64,000 nucleotides of DNA. It comes from Watersipora subatra. Lineage: Eukaryota; Bryozoa; Gymnolaemata; Cheilostomatida; Watersiporidae. The DNA lies in contig NC_088717.1 in NCBI RefSeq assembly GCF_963576615.1, positions 24,331,344-24,395,343 of the forward strand, given 5' to 3'. The notes under the pieces were generated by a model that saw only the letters and a program-made list of their open reading frames with translations, was not told where the DNA came from and made no database searches. Positions 49,901 to 63,170 of the stretch are shown here, piece by piece; position 1 is the stretch's first letter, and every line of letters starts with the position of its first letter. Made by a program: the position numbers and the translations under genes.

Positions 49901-52900
49901 TTTTTAACCCTTTTCTTGTAGTGACATTTTATTAGTGGAGACGTTCAAATAGAAGCTGCTGTTGTATTTTTCAAATAGCTCATCAGAATTTTGGAAGCTA
50001 AATTTAACGTCTTTACAAGTGAAATGAATGTTGTTGACATTTTGCACTCTCCTTTTTGCAGACCTTTTTGGGTGCAATAAATCTGCTATAACTTACCTCC
50101 AACTTGTTGTAAATCTCCTAATAAAAATGCATTAGAAAGCAGATAAACATCTCTATCAGGTAATATCTATTGCTTGCAATTAACCTACAATGATCAGCCT
50201 GTGTCGCAATTTGTTGGAGCTTTAAATTTTGTATTTCATTTTAACTTTGAAGGCAAAATCTTATTTGATAACAATATTTAACAACATTGCATGAAAGCCC
50301 GTTGCACTCATTGCTATGTTTGCTACAAATTGCAGCAAAACTGGCTTTTCATGTGCAATAGAAGAAGAGTTCTGAGTGTGGATCTATTGTAAGCCGAGTT
50401 TAGATATCCGCTATGATGCTATCAAATAATATGCTACCTAATAATATTCTAATAATAAAAACCACAAGCTTTGGAGTTAGAAAACAGACTTTGATACGAA
50501 CAGCAACCACAAAAGAATTAATTTTTAATCATACAACCGAGTCATTATAAATACTATTTTGTAGAAAACTATTTAAAGAATGCCAAAGTGGCAGCCAAAT
50601 GGAGGTGGTGTTCAATTAAAGGATAACGCTCTATCTTTCAATTCTCCTATAGTGGCCAGCAAATAGAGGTGGCATTCAAATAGCTTACTTAATAGTTCAA
50701 ATAGCGTTCAAATAGAGGTTTTATGGTTGGTTGCACTCAAAGCAATCATAAGGAGTTGTCTTCTTTTCAAAAACATTCCCAACGAGTAGTGGTGTGAAGT
50801 ATTGTGAATCTTTTTGTCATCTTTTTGCTAATCTTTTTCCGTTTATTATCCGTAATGTGAAGAATATTCTTTTATTCCCATCAACAAAAACTGGTACTAT
50901 CGTAGTTGTTGAAGCGTGCACTACATTGATGTCTAAAGGAGCTCCAATTGTGCAGAGTCCTGAGAGTCACAAGATGTTTTAGAGATCAGTGCGCTATTGA
51001 TATTTAAGGAAAGAAAGCGTGGATAGGCTTTTTCTTCATCTATTTTCTACTCAGCAGATAAGTAAGTCCTATCCTATTATACAGCATTACATCTTTGACA
51101 AAAATTTAGTTTATTGTGATCGTAAACAAATAATCAAGCGAGTGGTGGCTGTTTAAAAAGTGTAGTGAATGTAGGTTCCTTTTTATAAGCACCTAGGTGT
51201 AGGTCTAAGCTAGTAACGGCAAGTTATATATCATGCGGATGCAATTTGCATATGCAAATTGTAGCTGATGTTTTAGCCTTTTATTGGTCTTAATTTCATT
51301 AAATCGACTTTTTTGATGCAACCACATCTTTAACAGTGGGTTTCACAAAAAACAAAAAAGTTTTTGTAAGAGAGGAGTTCGGTAGAAAGAAAGATGAGGC
51401 GGCGCAGTCCAAGTCAAATTAAAAAGTTAAGTCTAATGAAATACTAATAAAATGTGTTATGCTGAAGTTGGTGATTAAAAGGAATTCTGGTCTGTACGTT
51501 GAATATAAAATTGAGTGTTTTGGTAGAGGTTTCTGATAGTAGATTAGCGTCAGTGGAGCAGAGTCACAAGACATCCTATAGACTAGAGCAGAGAGGGTGT
51601 ATAGATTAAGGTCAAAAGAACAGACCTCTTCTTTGTCTCAATGTGTTTTCCATGTTGTGTTGGAATGGTCAATGAACATCCGCAGCATTTAACGCCATCG
51701 CTTGACCCCCATAGGTCAAGTATTAACCTAATTATTGATAACTAGCAGTCTTGTCATGCTAAGCTTAGCGGCATTCGTTGGAAACATTGGTGCTTTGAGA
51801 CTGCTCAAATAAAAATAAAAATAACTGAAGCGTGAAAACATTTAAAATAGAATAGCCTCTACGATATTTTAATACGTATTTTTTGCAAGTTTCTTTTCCA
51901 TGATTTGCAAGCAAGATGAATTCAATAAAGCTTTGTGAGTAGCAAAACTTGGTTAGCTTGCGGATTTATGCCATTTCCATGATGCGGTTAACACGCGAAT
52001 TGACTCAACTTTGCCCATCATGCGCATTATGGAAACATAGTGGAAACATGAAAATAGTCATTCCAACTCAACAAGCAGAATGTAAATTCTATCTTATTAT
52101 ACATATTATACATATTATATATTATATCTTATCTATATTATACAACAGAAAAAAACAAGTTTAAACACAACAATTAACTTTAAATAATTTTTTCTTATTT
52201 TGGTCCGACACCTAAGCTCAAATCAGCAGATACTCCATAGACCTATTAACTATACTGTATAATGTAATACTATACTATAACTATACTATAATTTATTGTT
52301 AATAGGTCTATGAGATACTATCATAGCTGTTTCTTCACATGCCACTGGCCGGCTAACCAATGGCGAGACTTCACTACAGCTGTGCTTAACTGACTGGTTG
52401 TTTAGGTGCTGTCCTAACTATCTCATTACCTCAAGTTGACCAATGAACTAATTCTTTATGTACTAGCGCAGTTGTTTTTCACACCAATATTAGAAAAAGT
52501 ATCTCAAAGCTTTTCTCATAGACCATAATTCCTCAGTTTTACCTGTGGCCGTCGCGAGTCACATAAGCATTCTAAAAATTTTATAAGAATAAAATTCAAA
52601 GTGTAACACAAAGTCAATTAAACCAAGTCTGGTCCTTTGTATGCAGTTTTCCACCAGCACAATCTGTTAGTCTACCAGTACTAATAAGCACCTGACAACA
52701 CCTGTCAGTAAGCTAGATAATTTGTAGAGTTGTCTTACAAATATTTGTAACAGTAAAGTTTTTGGTTATTTAATTGCTTATCTATATATGTAGATAAATC
52801 TCAGTGTTGGTCTGTATTTTGTGTGTCTGTCCGTGTGTCCAATTACAGCGATAAAACTTTAAAAATGAAAGATCCACTTTGTGTTGGATTTGAACTCGGA

Positions 52901-55900
52901 TCCTCTAGTTCTGCAGATAGATATTTGTCTAAAGCACTACATTTTCGAAGTGACAATACTATGGAATAAATTGTGCACATATTTATTACACCTGCTAATT
53001 GTTAATGGCTTCACACTTAACAACTCGGCTAGCATTATGTGTTAAGCCATACTAAAAGAAAAATATATGATCACACATAAAAAATACTTAAGCTGATGTG
53101 ACCAATAAAATGGTTGCAATGAATATAGAGCCATAGTAGACACTGCAGCCGGTACAGGATGAATTACACAGCAATAAACACACTACACAAAAATAAACAA
53201 ACACCTTCATTTAAAGGTTAGAATGGTAAATGTTGTGTATGTTGATTAAAAGCAAGTTTTCTCTGCGAAAACTTTTTTGTTACCATGCAACACCGGGTAT
53301 TCATCTAGTTGTAATATTATATTTTAGTTTTGAATTTATTAGTCTTTTTATAGTACAATTAAAACTGACCTTTTTCTCTGACCAAATAAAGATTTCCTTC
53401 CAAAGTCTCGCTTCTTTGTATCCTTCCAACTGCAAAACAGAAAATTCATATGTACTATTTGACTCCGACTTCAACTAGTAGTACAGAGCTATTTGTTTCT
53501 GATGCTACGAAACCTTTAAATAATTTTATGAGAAAGACTCAAGTTTTATTTTTAGTTGTAAGTTGTAAACAGCAGCCAAATCTATCACTTAATTGGGTTG
53601 TGAATAGCAAATGGTAGACAGGAATCAAGAATAGATCTTTGAAATTCTAAAATATATTTATATACATGTTAGTATTTGTGTTTATATAAATGTATTTTGA
53701 ATCATGTTAAAAAAATTAAAAACTTACTGCAATTCTGAGCTGAATGGAACAACTACAGAATAGGTGTTTTGTTAAAGAGGAATTGTCTGCCCTATTTGCA
53801 TTAGTTTATAAAAAAGAAGACAAGTCTTAAATGTTAAGCAATTGTTTGGGGTAGGTAATGCACTCCACTCTAAACTAACTCTACTGAAAAAAAGCATTCC
53901 ATTTCAAAGTAAGAAATTTCTCAATTATTTTTATTTGATTAAAATAATACTTAATGGTTTTTAGAACATAGTTTTCTATCTATAACCCTTTCACATTCAT
54001 GTAACAATCAATGCGCTCTTCTATCAGACTCACAAAACCTTCGATGTGGTTTACTGTTATCACTACACAGCCATTGTTTGACATGGTTGTGATGACATTG
54101 TGATGACATGAATTTGAAATTGTGCGCACTCTGAGTTCCCATGTAATAAGTGTTTCAATGAGCGTACTGTATGCATGTTGCGGATTAACATGAACGATTT
54201 GTTAAAAAAGATAACAAATTTGGGTCAAATTGAAGTAAGAACAACGGAAGAGTAGAAAATGTTTAAAATAGAATAGCTTGCATAGCATTTTCTTGCACAT
54301 CATCCGCTAGTGCCATTTCCATCTTGCACAAGCATGAAACAATCCATTAAAATTTCTATCTTGTGGATGATGGAAACTTGCAGACTAACAGCGTCATGGA
54401 AACATAATGTATCACTTTTTGCTATGGTTATGCCTGTAATTAATAATAATTACTGTTTATAATATGTGTATTGCATAAGCAGGATGTTTCCATTATTAGA
54501 TGAGCGAATTAAGAGCTAATTGGCATTTACATAGTAGACTTACGACCATTGCCGATACTGTGATTATAAAACAACGCCACCAATAGATTTAGATTACACC
54601 AATAGATTACACCAATAGATTTTGTGACTATAACAGACCCATTACACAAGCAATGTGAAAACAGACCAACTAATAAAATCTTACCTTACCATAGAGTCTA
54701 TGAGCACTACTAAAGCTGCTGTATATGAGAATGCTAGTTTAATACAGAGTGCATTTTAACCCAAGGATTTTCAATTTTTCTATGGAACTTAAGTTTGGGG
54801 CGTCAGCAAGAGCTATCAAAGTGTAATCAAGTTTTATTGCTAATAGTGCTCCGGCAGTTTAGTGTGATGTGAGAGGTCGCCGGGTGTAATAAAAATATAT
54901 ACAAATATAAATGTACAATATAAATAAATGTAGGCCTACAATATAAAGCCAGTAGGCGTATAGTGTTTGTCAATCAATCTGAAAGTCGTAAGTTTGAACC
55001 CTGTACGATGCAGTATTTCTCCAACAGGGAAATCATGGCTTCCGACAGCTGGTCGGACAAACAGGGCTCAAATTATGGAAAAAGATATTGGAGCTTTTAG
55101 AGATCTCTGATTTTGCCTCAAACTCTTTAATTGTTCCAAATTTAATGGCTCTGAGAGCAAACCATCCATCTAGTTTGTGCTAAAATCAAAAGAGGCAAAT
55201 GACTCACCAAACACGAAAAAGAGCTGCATCTTGTGCCAATGCTTTATAGATTGTAAGGAGAATTTTTAACTCTTGCAGATGTCGTTTTTTTTAGCTGGAA
55301 TGATAATTGAAGTTGCTGGTTTACAGAAGAATTAACAAAGTTAATAATGCCAGAAAATGATTAAAAACCTTTTGGTAAGACTCCTTCTGTACAGCTCTCT
55401 TAAACTCATATAGTTTAACTCTGGCTTCTTAAGTTTATAAATTTACAGTAGACCCTCCTGCAACGTAAATAATCTGTTCCAGGAGCGTTTATGTTATAAG
55501 GAATTTACGTTTTACGAACAGTAAAATACATATAAATTGTTTAATCCATTCCATGATCTTTCCAAACTCACCCTTTTGGTTATACAAAAAGACTCAACTT
55601 GACTTTTTAGTTTGCTGGCTGTATCGTAAATGTAATATTATTAGTTTGCATCGACAACTTGTCTCTTTTTTTCTGATCAATTTCACTGGTTTTATAAACT
55701 ATGATTGCAGTAATTTTACAATAAGTTGATGGGAAGCGCACATCTTCGGTGTTTATTCACAACGATTTGTTCATTTTTTAGACAGCAAAGTATATTTTGG
55801 AAAGTAAAGCTAGTAGTCTGGTAATCTAATAGCAATGCAGGAGAGTTGGAATAGTGAATTAAAGGTTGTAGTAACAGAAAGTTCTTAAGCTGAAACACAC

Positions 55901-58900
55901 AATGGTGGATGTAGTATGTTGGTATCACGGAATATTTACTTTTGAATGCCTATCTGTGTGATTTCTTAATCAATATATAAATTAGAGGGTTCAGAGTAGT
56001 GCATGGTCATAGCAAGCTGCTGATACACTACCACTCAGCTGTTGAGGAAGTTGGATTTGTCTCCACCCAAATAAAAAGAGAGAGCTCAACGTTTCTAAAA
56101 ATGGAAAAAAGGATCCAACTTTCCGATTGGAGAATATGGAACCTTTCATCCCTCTGTTTCACTCTACTGTTTCATATTATTTACCACCTGTACATGTGAA
56201 CAGCCCAACCCTAAACGTTACACCATAAATGTTAAATAATAAAATTTGTCTTCCACTGTACAAAGAGAGTCCGCTGTTAGGACAATTTCCTACTGATGGT
56301 AGTAGTTTACCCCAATTATTAGAATCGTCTTTGATCGTTGTAGTGAAAATCAAAACTTTGTTAGTTAACTTTACTGTCTGACGGAGGCTACTGGTGAACC
56401 TATGGAACAGAGGCTACTGATAAAAATGTTCTATAAAAAGAGTCATTATCACATATCTATTGATTTATGTGGATCTATGCATCTATGAAGCTTTCACTAA
56501 CTTTTTTTGACCTACTTTTTAATAATAATATTGCATCAATACAATTTTTTAAAGTAAATATTTAGATTGTTTGCAGTACTAAACAGCTTGGCTCGAAGAC
56601 CTGTCATAAGCATGTTGCTGTTAAAAATATAGCCGCAAGTATTGCTTATGACCATAAAATTAGGAAAGTTTAATGTTACAAACTTTAAAGTTAAAATAGC
56701 ACTGACAGCTAAGAAGAAATAAGCAGAAACAAATAAATCAAATTTTTGGGCAGATGTCATATGTTGAGCATTGTCGCCAGATGTGGAATTTGATCAATCT
56801 CAGCAAAAATGCCTATAAAAGTCGATTTTTCTGGTGCTGTATGCGCTATTTTGTCATATCTGTTGGAAGCCTAATTTTTGTTTGTCATAACTTTTCAAAT
56901 TCTAACACTATAAAGCATTTGGTGTTGAAAAAAGAGCATCTTTCGAGAGGAAGAATGTTATTTCCTGAGAAGAAATTTTCTTCATATGCAAAAAAATTTT
57001 TTTTTTAAATATATATCTAAAAAAAAATTATTTGTATCCAGCTTATAAATAGAGACTATTAATAATAACATAGAAAGACAAATGAAACTTTTAGAGAAGA
57101 AGAAGGTAACACAAGAAGTAAGCAACCTTAGAGAGGTAGAAGAAAGGGCCAGATTGGCAGCTGTAGAGCTTCAAAGCAACATGGTACATGAGGAGTCCAA
57201 AGTCTAGAAGAGGTCCAGCGACGGGGACTCCATCAACGACCACATTTATCTCTGTCATGTTCCAAGCCCTTGGTCTCAGCATTAGTATTGGTGCTGCTGG
57301 AACACTGGGAACGCCTGTAAAATGTATCACATATTATCAGCGTTTGATCCAAAGCAATGTTGAGAAATACAAGCTGTAAAAATCATTTGCTTTCTTTTCT
57401 TTGATGAAACAGACGCACTGAAATTGTTTTAAAAAACTGTTTTCTGTATAACCATTGTGGGTCAAGAAAAGCCACAAATTTTATAAATAGAAACCAGCTA
57501 AATATTTACACAGTAGGTGCATGCTTTGTACTTACTTATAGGTATGTGCTCTATGCTTGTTTTTCACATGCTTTTTTATAGATTTATATTTCCATGTCAA
57601 CATTCATATACACAAGATCTATGCTCATAAAATCATACTCTATGTTTTCAATACAGTCAAACCTCCACTTACGATCACCTCTACATACAAACTTTTTAAC
57701 ATGTAACATAAAACTTTAGGAAATATTCAACTTGACATGTAAATTAATTTTTATTACATGACTTTCAAAACATTTCAAAAGATTTTATTTTACAAGCATT
57801 GAAGAAACTTGTGAAAATTAAAATAAGCATTGAAAATATAAAAATCTCTAATATGTAACGCCTAAGTTAGTTCGGATTTGAATGATTTCATGTTAGAGTG
57901 AGTCGCACTGTGTATCGCTATCACTACCTCTGAACCTATGGATTGCCAAACCTACACTTCTATCGGTTTTTAAATTTAGCTTTTTAAATAGTTTTATGTA
58001 ATATAATAGTTTCAACACAATGTTATCCACTTGAAGTATTTATAGGCAAATCTCTTGGCTGTAAAACCATTCATATAAAATATCTTGTACATATTTTAAT
58101 ATTAATTTTTGTTTTTACAAAACAAATCTGTCGACGAGTCCACTTCATATGCCTAAATTTGGCTATATTTCAGTGTAATTTTATATTTATAAATACATTA
58201 TATTGCTATAACAAAAAAAGCTTAGGTCAAGCTAATATTGCGCTATATATCTAATAAATAAATACTTTGTTTAGCTGTTTATTAAATAGCCATAGCTAAT
58301 GGTTATATAAACTAGGTGTTTAATGAAACAGTTCATTACATAGTATGACAGTGAATAAACCACATTTGTTATAGCTTGTGTTATTATTCATACAAAAACA
58401 CAACAATATTTGTAGATATGTTTACAAAGATTTTATGTGCTTAGATCAGCTAAAATAGTTTCACCTATTTAAACTAAATCAGTGGCTTTATCTACTGACA
58501 TATGTGGCAAAGCATCGCAATGGCAGCAATGCCTTGATCTGCTTGAAATTGATTTTTGTCACATTGTAATCTGACTGTCTAAACACAACCCTTAGATCTC
58601 CTCCTCTGCTTATCTCTCAGTATTTACTGCTCTATCTGCATGATGGAAGGACTAGTTTGGTATTCAGTTAGATTATTTTTGCAGGAATCAATATTTTAGT
58701 CAGGTTTATTAAGTTCCTGCTTCTATTATAGAACAGTGACTTTTACAAAATTATGTAAGTAAATTAGGTCACCAGAATGTGATTACAACTCAGAATTAAT
58801 GCGTATAAAAGTCATTGCTAGACAAATCACTTTACGAAGTTCGTCGTTTGAAAAATGCAGACGTCAACAACAGTTTCTCTGACTTTATAATAAAAATGCT

Positions 58901-60955
58901 TTATTATAATTATAATAAAGTGACAACTAAAATGTTTTTTATTTTAGTAGTTAAAATTTAGTTTATGCAAAAAAATAAAATGTTTTTTCTCAAATTTTGC
59001 AGACTAAGATAATCTGTTTGTCAGTTCCATAATGCCGTCTAATCGAATGCATGTGAAATAATCAGACCGATGTCCAAAGCTCAACTCACTAATACTAGGA
59101 ATGGATTTGCTGTTTCAAAAATAGAAGGTAGATGTCAGCAAACAGACATATTTACAAAGCCAATATTTTTACATTGTAAACACATTTACGACGCATGGTG
59201 TGAGACACAACATTGATTTATCATTCTGTATTCATAGCCAACCTTTTATATAATGGTTGTCAAAAGATGCAATTAAGCTGGCAGATATTTTAAGCATGAA
59301 TTGATGCACGAATGACAGAGGAACAATTTCATATGTAATTCAGCATGAAACAATGCCGATGTTGCTCATGCATCATATTCTCTTGTTTTATGGAAAGCCA
59401 ACCTTATGGGTACATATATGGTATATATGGCAACAATTTAATATTATGCTACATACTTTTCATATAATAATCAGCTGATTTAAAAATTTTTAAATACAAA
59501 TTGTGCATTTTGCTAGATTTGAAGTTATAAATTGTATAAAGGTGTATCCATGATGTTGTACTTTCTTTGCTGACTCGTTGAAATATTCTAGCTGATTAGC
59601 TGATTTCTAGTTTTTTAGCTGATTAGCTGATAGATATTAAGTTTTCTCTGAATGTTTGATTTTACATTCACTCCTCTTCAGGCACCACTGTTTATTTACA
59701 AGCAGCTAGATGCATTTGCAAAAAAGTTCTTATATGAAGTTTTAAAAAATTGAGAGGTGAAGAAGATTGGAGGGTTGTTGTTAGTCAGCCAGCTTAAAAC
59801 ATGATAAAAAATCTATTTCAAGCAGAACGAGGCACAGATGCAAGAATAATGCATTGCTACATATTCCAATACGTAAAGCCACCTGTCTAGTTTAAACTTT
59901 TATTGTCTCTCTTATGTACATAAGTCTACTGTATATATACACTATATCTCAAAGTTTGTGTGTATGTCGGTAGTTCCAACTATTAAAATCTTGAATTAAA
60001 GAATCCGTATTACAGCAGATTGGATCTCAGACCCTCCGCTTCACCAATCTGACGCCTTACCAATTCAGCCACACAAGCTGGATGGATTAAATAGGCGAAA
60101 TATGTCACTATATGAGAACAAACACGCTACCGCTCTCTGTCACAATGCAAAGTGATGGCCTAACGTCATGAGAAGTGGTAGCTCTTATTAGTAAGCTTAC
60201 TCAAATTGTCAATTGGCAATGGTCAGACTAATAGCAAGCGGCAGGCAACTCTCATTGTCTATACGCTGACTTTTTATTACTCGGGCAACACCGGGTAGCA
60301 CAGCCATCTTTTATCAAAAAGTTATCTTTAAATATAAATAATATATCAATGATTTAAAACGATTATGCAATTATAAATATAGAATCATACACAAGTACAG
60401 TCAAACTTTGACAGATTTTTCCTACCGAAAATATAAGCAGCCTTTGTTAAACCAAAAGTTCTATGAATTATTTTTATGAATTCTATGAAAATCATAAAGA
60501 TCGTAGCTCTAATATCGCTTAGCCATTGTTTGCAGCTTATTATTTGCTAGTTATTACTTGCTGGCCATTCCTTGCTAATTGCTACTTGCTAGTTAATACT
60601 TGTTAGTTACTACTTGCTAGTTACTAAATGCTGACTATTACTTGCTAGTTACTAGTTGCTAGTTACTACTTGCTAGTTACTATTGCTAGTTACTACTTGC
60701 TAGTTACTAAATGCTGACTATTACTTGCTAGTTACTAAATGATGAATATTACTTGCTAGTTACTACTTGCTAGTTACTATTTGCTAGTTACTACTTGTCA
60801 GTTACTAAATGCTGACTGTTACTTGCTAGTTGTTACTTGCTAATTATTGTGTCCTAGTTGTTACCTGCAAGCTGCCCCTGTACAAATCTCACTATGTTCC
60901 AGTGTCCAGCAAGCTGATTTGCCCACGAAGGGCAATGGCCATCATCAAAGTCTAC
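46836..60955 (-). CDS. Malate synthase, N-terminal exons not resolved (9 exons, about 418 aa)
   Basis: Condenses glyoxylate with acetyl-CoA to malate, the second step of the glyoxylate shunt. Exons in gene order: 60955-60865, 57314-57127, 53429-53370, 49697-49541, 49108-48913, 48468-48294, 47375-47303, 47214-46988, 46925-46836. Phases agree at all junctions. Family landmarks in order: [11 protein letters not shown] (usual ADFEDxxxPxW), MLRPRAWNM with the catalytic Arg, [40 protein letters not shown] with a metal-binding Glu, GLNCGIWDY with a metal-binding Asp, [36 protein letters not shown] with the catalytic Asp, and VWQWLRHG. Changes from consensus: DGFMVHD for DGTWVAHP, and GNGVFIY for GNGCVPI. 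The C-terminus ends SVC, so no SKL-type peroxisome signal is seen. Roughly 100-130 N-terminal residues should lie upstream of 60955. Confidence 0.9.
52795..53310 (-). mobile_element. tRNA-derived SINE or composite repeat
   Basis: The minus strand has a box B GAGTTCAAATCC (52885-52896) followed by a tail with ATCGCTGTAATTGGACACAC. The plus-strand right edge reads AACACCGGGTATTCATCTAG, and the left edge TAGATAAATCTCAGTGTTGG; similar edges flank the repeat at 59930-60300. Whether the whole interval is one element is uncertain. Confidence 0.45.
53370..53429 (-). CDS. 60-nt exon of malate synthase with EARLW motif
   Basis: After the acceptor CTGTTTTGCAG, 20 codons read [20 protein letters not shown] and end at an AAG|gtcagt donor. 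Both ends are phase 0, matching GPFFYLSK upstream and MGLPIGTIK downstream. The length equals that of the same segment in bacterial malate synthases, and EARLW is conserved there. It lies about 3.7 kb from both neighbouring exons. Confidence 0.88.
54945..55030 (+). mobile_element. degraded tRNA-derived SINE head
   Basis: AAGTTTGAACCCTG (54990) fits a box B, and GGCGTATAGTGTTTG upstream is a weak box A. It lies in the malate synthase intron between 53429 and 57127. Confidence 0.35.
59930..60300 (-). mobile_element. tRNA-derived SINE or composite repeat
   Basis: On the minus strand TGGCTGAATTGG (box A, near 60060-60072) and a degraded box B (near 60022-60033) are present. The interval starts with CTATATCTCAAAGTTTGTGT and ends CGGGCAACACCGGGTA, as at 52795-53310. 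Confidence 0.42.
60548..60855. repeat. 14-bp minisatellite (TACTTGCTAGTTAC)
   Basis: Repeats of TACTTGCTAGTTAC alternate with TAAATGCTGACTAT variants, giving a higher-order unit. It ends about 10 bp from the donor of the first recognised malate synthase exon. Confidence 0.85.
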
Positions 60956-61689
60956 CTGAAAGCAGTGAAAATACTTAAAGAAAAAGTGCATTATATGCGG
61001 AGCTACAACCTTCACATCTTAAATGAAAATTTTATCAATATTGTCATCAGTCGCTGTTTAGAAAAGCTGACTATGTGCACAGTTTCACTTTTAAGTTTGA
61101 TTAGCAAGTTTTTTCAGACCTGACTGACATCTTGTCAAATTTTATCTCAACACAAGTTTTAACATTTTGACTATTGTAGATATAGAAATTTGTGGTTATT
61201 ACATTTTTACATTAATAAAGTTTGCCAACTAGATATTTTTCAACCCCAAAAATACACAAAAATCTTGGTTTAATAAATTTTCAACAAAAACCAGTACATA
61301 ACATTGAGGGTTTTTGAAAGATTCTCACAGCTATAAAACTCACATATATAACATTAAAAACAGTCACGCATCAAAAATCAGGAGAAGCAGACAAAGCAAA
61401 ATGTATCATTACAGATTTTTATTACAGACTTGAACGAAGCCGTTACACGCCAGACCACCGGCTCCTTCTAATTATAAAGTATGCTAATTGTAATTTTCTG
61501 TGATAATACCAAACAATTATTTCGAGTTCACACCAGATGAAATAACCTCTTCTCCCTCTCTATACCACTCTTACATAAACCTGCAGCTTGCAACGCTCAA
61601 AGTTTTGTCACTAAGGCTATCATTACCAGCTTCAAATCGATAGCAACACATGCGCCTAGTACCATTATATGGCTGCAAATCTTAGCACT

Positions 61690-61746
61690 TCAACCAGTGG
61701 GCAGCGATGGAGATGCAGCGTCAGGTTGTATGACGGATACGCTGAT
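61690..61746 (-). other. candidate terminal exon of an unidentified minus-strand gene
   Basis: After the acceptor TTCGCTTATAG the frame reads ISVSVIQPDAASPSLPTG and stops with TGA. An AATAAA on the minus strand lies 270 nt downstream (61423-61418). A second frame is also open here, so the coding reading is weak. No family is recognised. Confidence 0.2.
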
Positions 61747-62379
61747 CTATAAGCGAATAAGTCAATTTAATAAAGTATTTATAACAGATAAGAATTTTAT
61801 GTTAAAAGGTTTAAGGCTTTAGTTTGCAGGTAGCGCAGGTAGATCGAAGGTAGATCGCTAGTTCAGAGCAAGTCTAATGCAATTTCTTCAAGTTCATGCG
61901 ATGTCACATTTAAAAATATTTGGCTCAGTGTGTCTGTAGCAACTGCCAGGAATAGAAGTCGCATAGGAGATGGCAGAAAGTGTGAGTTAAACCTATTCTT
62001 TTATCAAGTTTACATTTTTATAGAAACTTTCAGGGTTTAAAAGGCCTGAGAGTTAACAAAATGGGATATATTTGTAATGGTTCACTCAGAACACTTCTTC
62101 ACTCAAGGCTAGGAATAACATTCATATTTCAAAAAATGTATAATAAAATCGAAAAGTTATCGAATTAAAAAAATGTTTTATTCATCAATATCACCATTTT
62201 ATTGTTATAAAACATAAATTTTTCGTAGATCTATTAATTTTATTGTGTGAAGGTGATTGTTTGTAATGTAATGGCAATGCAATGTAAATGAAATGTCAAT
62301 GTTTGGCTGCTATATTATCTTAGTGTGTGAGACTCTGTGAAAGTACTACAGAACATGTCATCATATGAGGTAGCATATG

Positions 62380-63170
62380 CTAGGTTAAAGTAATATAATT
62401 TAAGACATTATCATAAGATAAGATATTAAATATAGTGTGTAAAGCTTTGTAAAGCTTAATAAATAATGTAATAGATCTTTATCTTGTTACATATGCTAAA
62501 ATATAGTAATATGATATCATATAATATTCTATTACAGTATACATTATAAAATAATATAATATATTGATATTATAATATATATTATATATAATATATTATA
62601 TATAATATATAACATATTTATATATTAATATACATAATATAAATAATATTATATGATATAATGCAATATAAAATAATATATTATTGAACAATGTAACACA
62701 TAATACAACACAGTACTCTGACTACACAATCAAGTATAATTTGTTCAAGCACAATATAGCGTAATTTAGTAAGATAAAAATCTATAAAACATTTCGTTCT
62801 ATTATATTGAGTAATATAAATTCTTATGTTCTAAGAAAAGTATTATATAATATATAAGTTAGTCTTATAGAATAATATATAGCCTTGTATTCTCTCATGT
62901 AATATACAACAACATGCAATAATAATATTATTGAGTTCACTACAAAAGAATACCAGATATTATATAACATAGTTTAACATAATGTAATGTTGCTGAAAGT
63001 AATATTGTATTTTATGATATTATATTATTTTTTCTTGAATACTTTTATTATTACCAGTCATTTTTCAAGCAATGTAATATAAAGTTGTATGGTAGAGCAT
63101 AACAATGTAATTTAGAAACAAAATAAAAATATTATATTATAGTACATTATATCAAGAGTGATTTGTATCA
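62380..63170. repeat. AT-rich low-complexity block
   Basis: Dominated by TATAATAT/ATTATATA motifs with several near-perfect palindromes (62560-62640). No coding frame or RNA gene is visible. Confidence 0.8.

Noticed and set aside
50097..50117. 21-nt micro-exon reading EIYNKLE in malate synthase
   Set aside because: It has good splice sites and phase, but the 60-nt exon at 53370-53429 supplies the full EARLW segment at family length; adding seven residues would break the alignment.
55205..55266. candidate malate synthase exon reading [11 protein letters not shown]
   Set aside because: Its end phase does not fit the next exon and its motif match is weaker than EARLW at 53370-53429.
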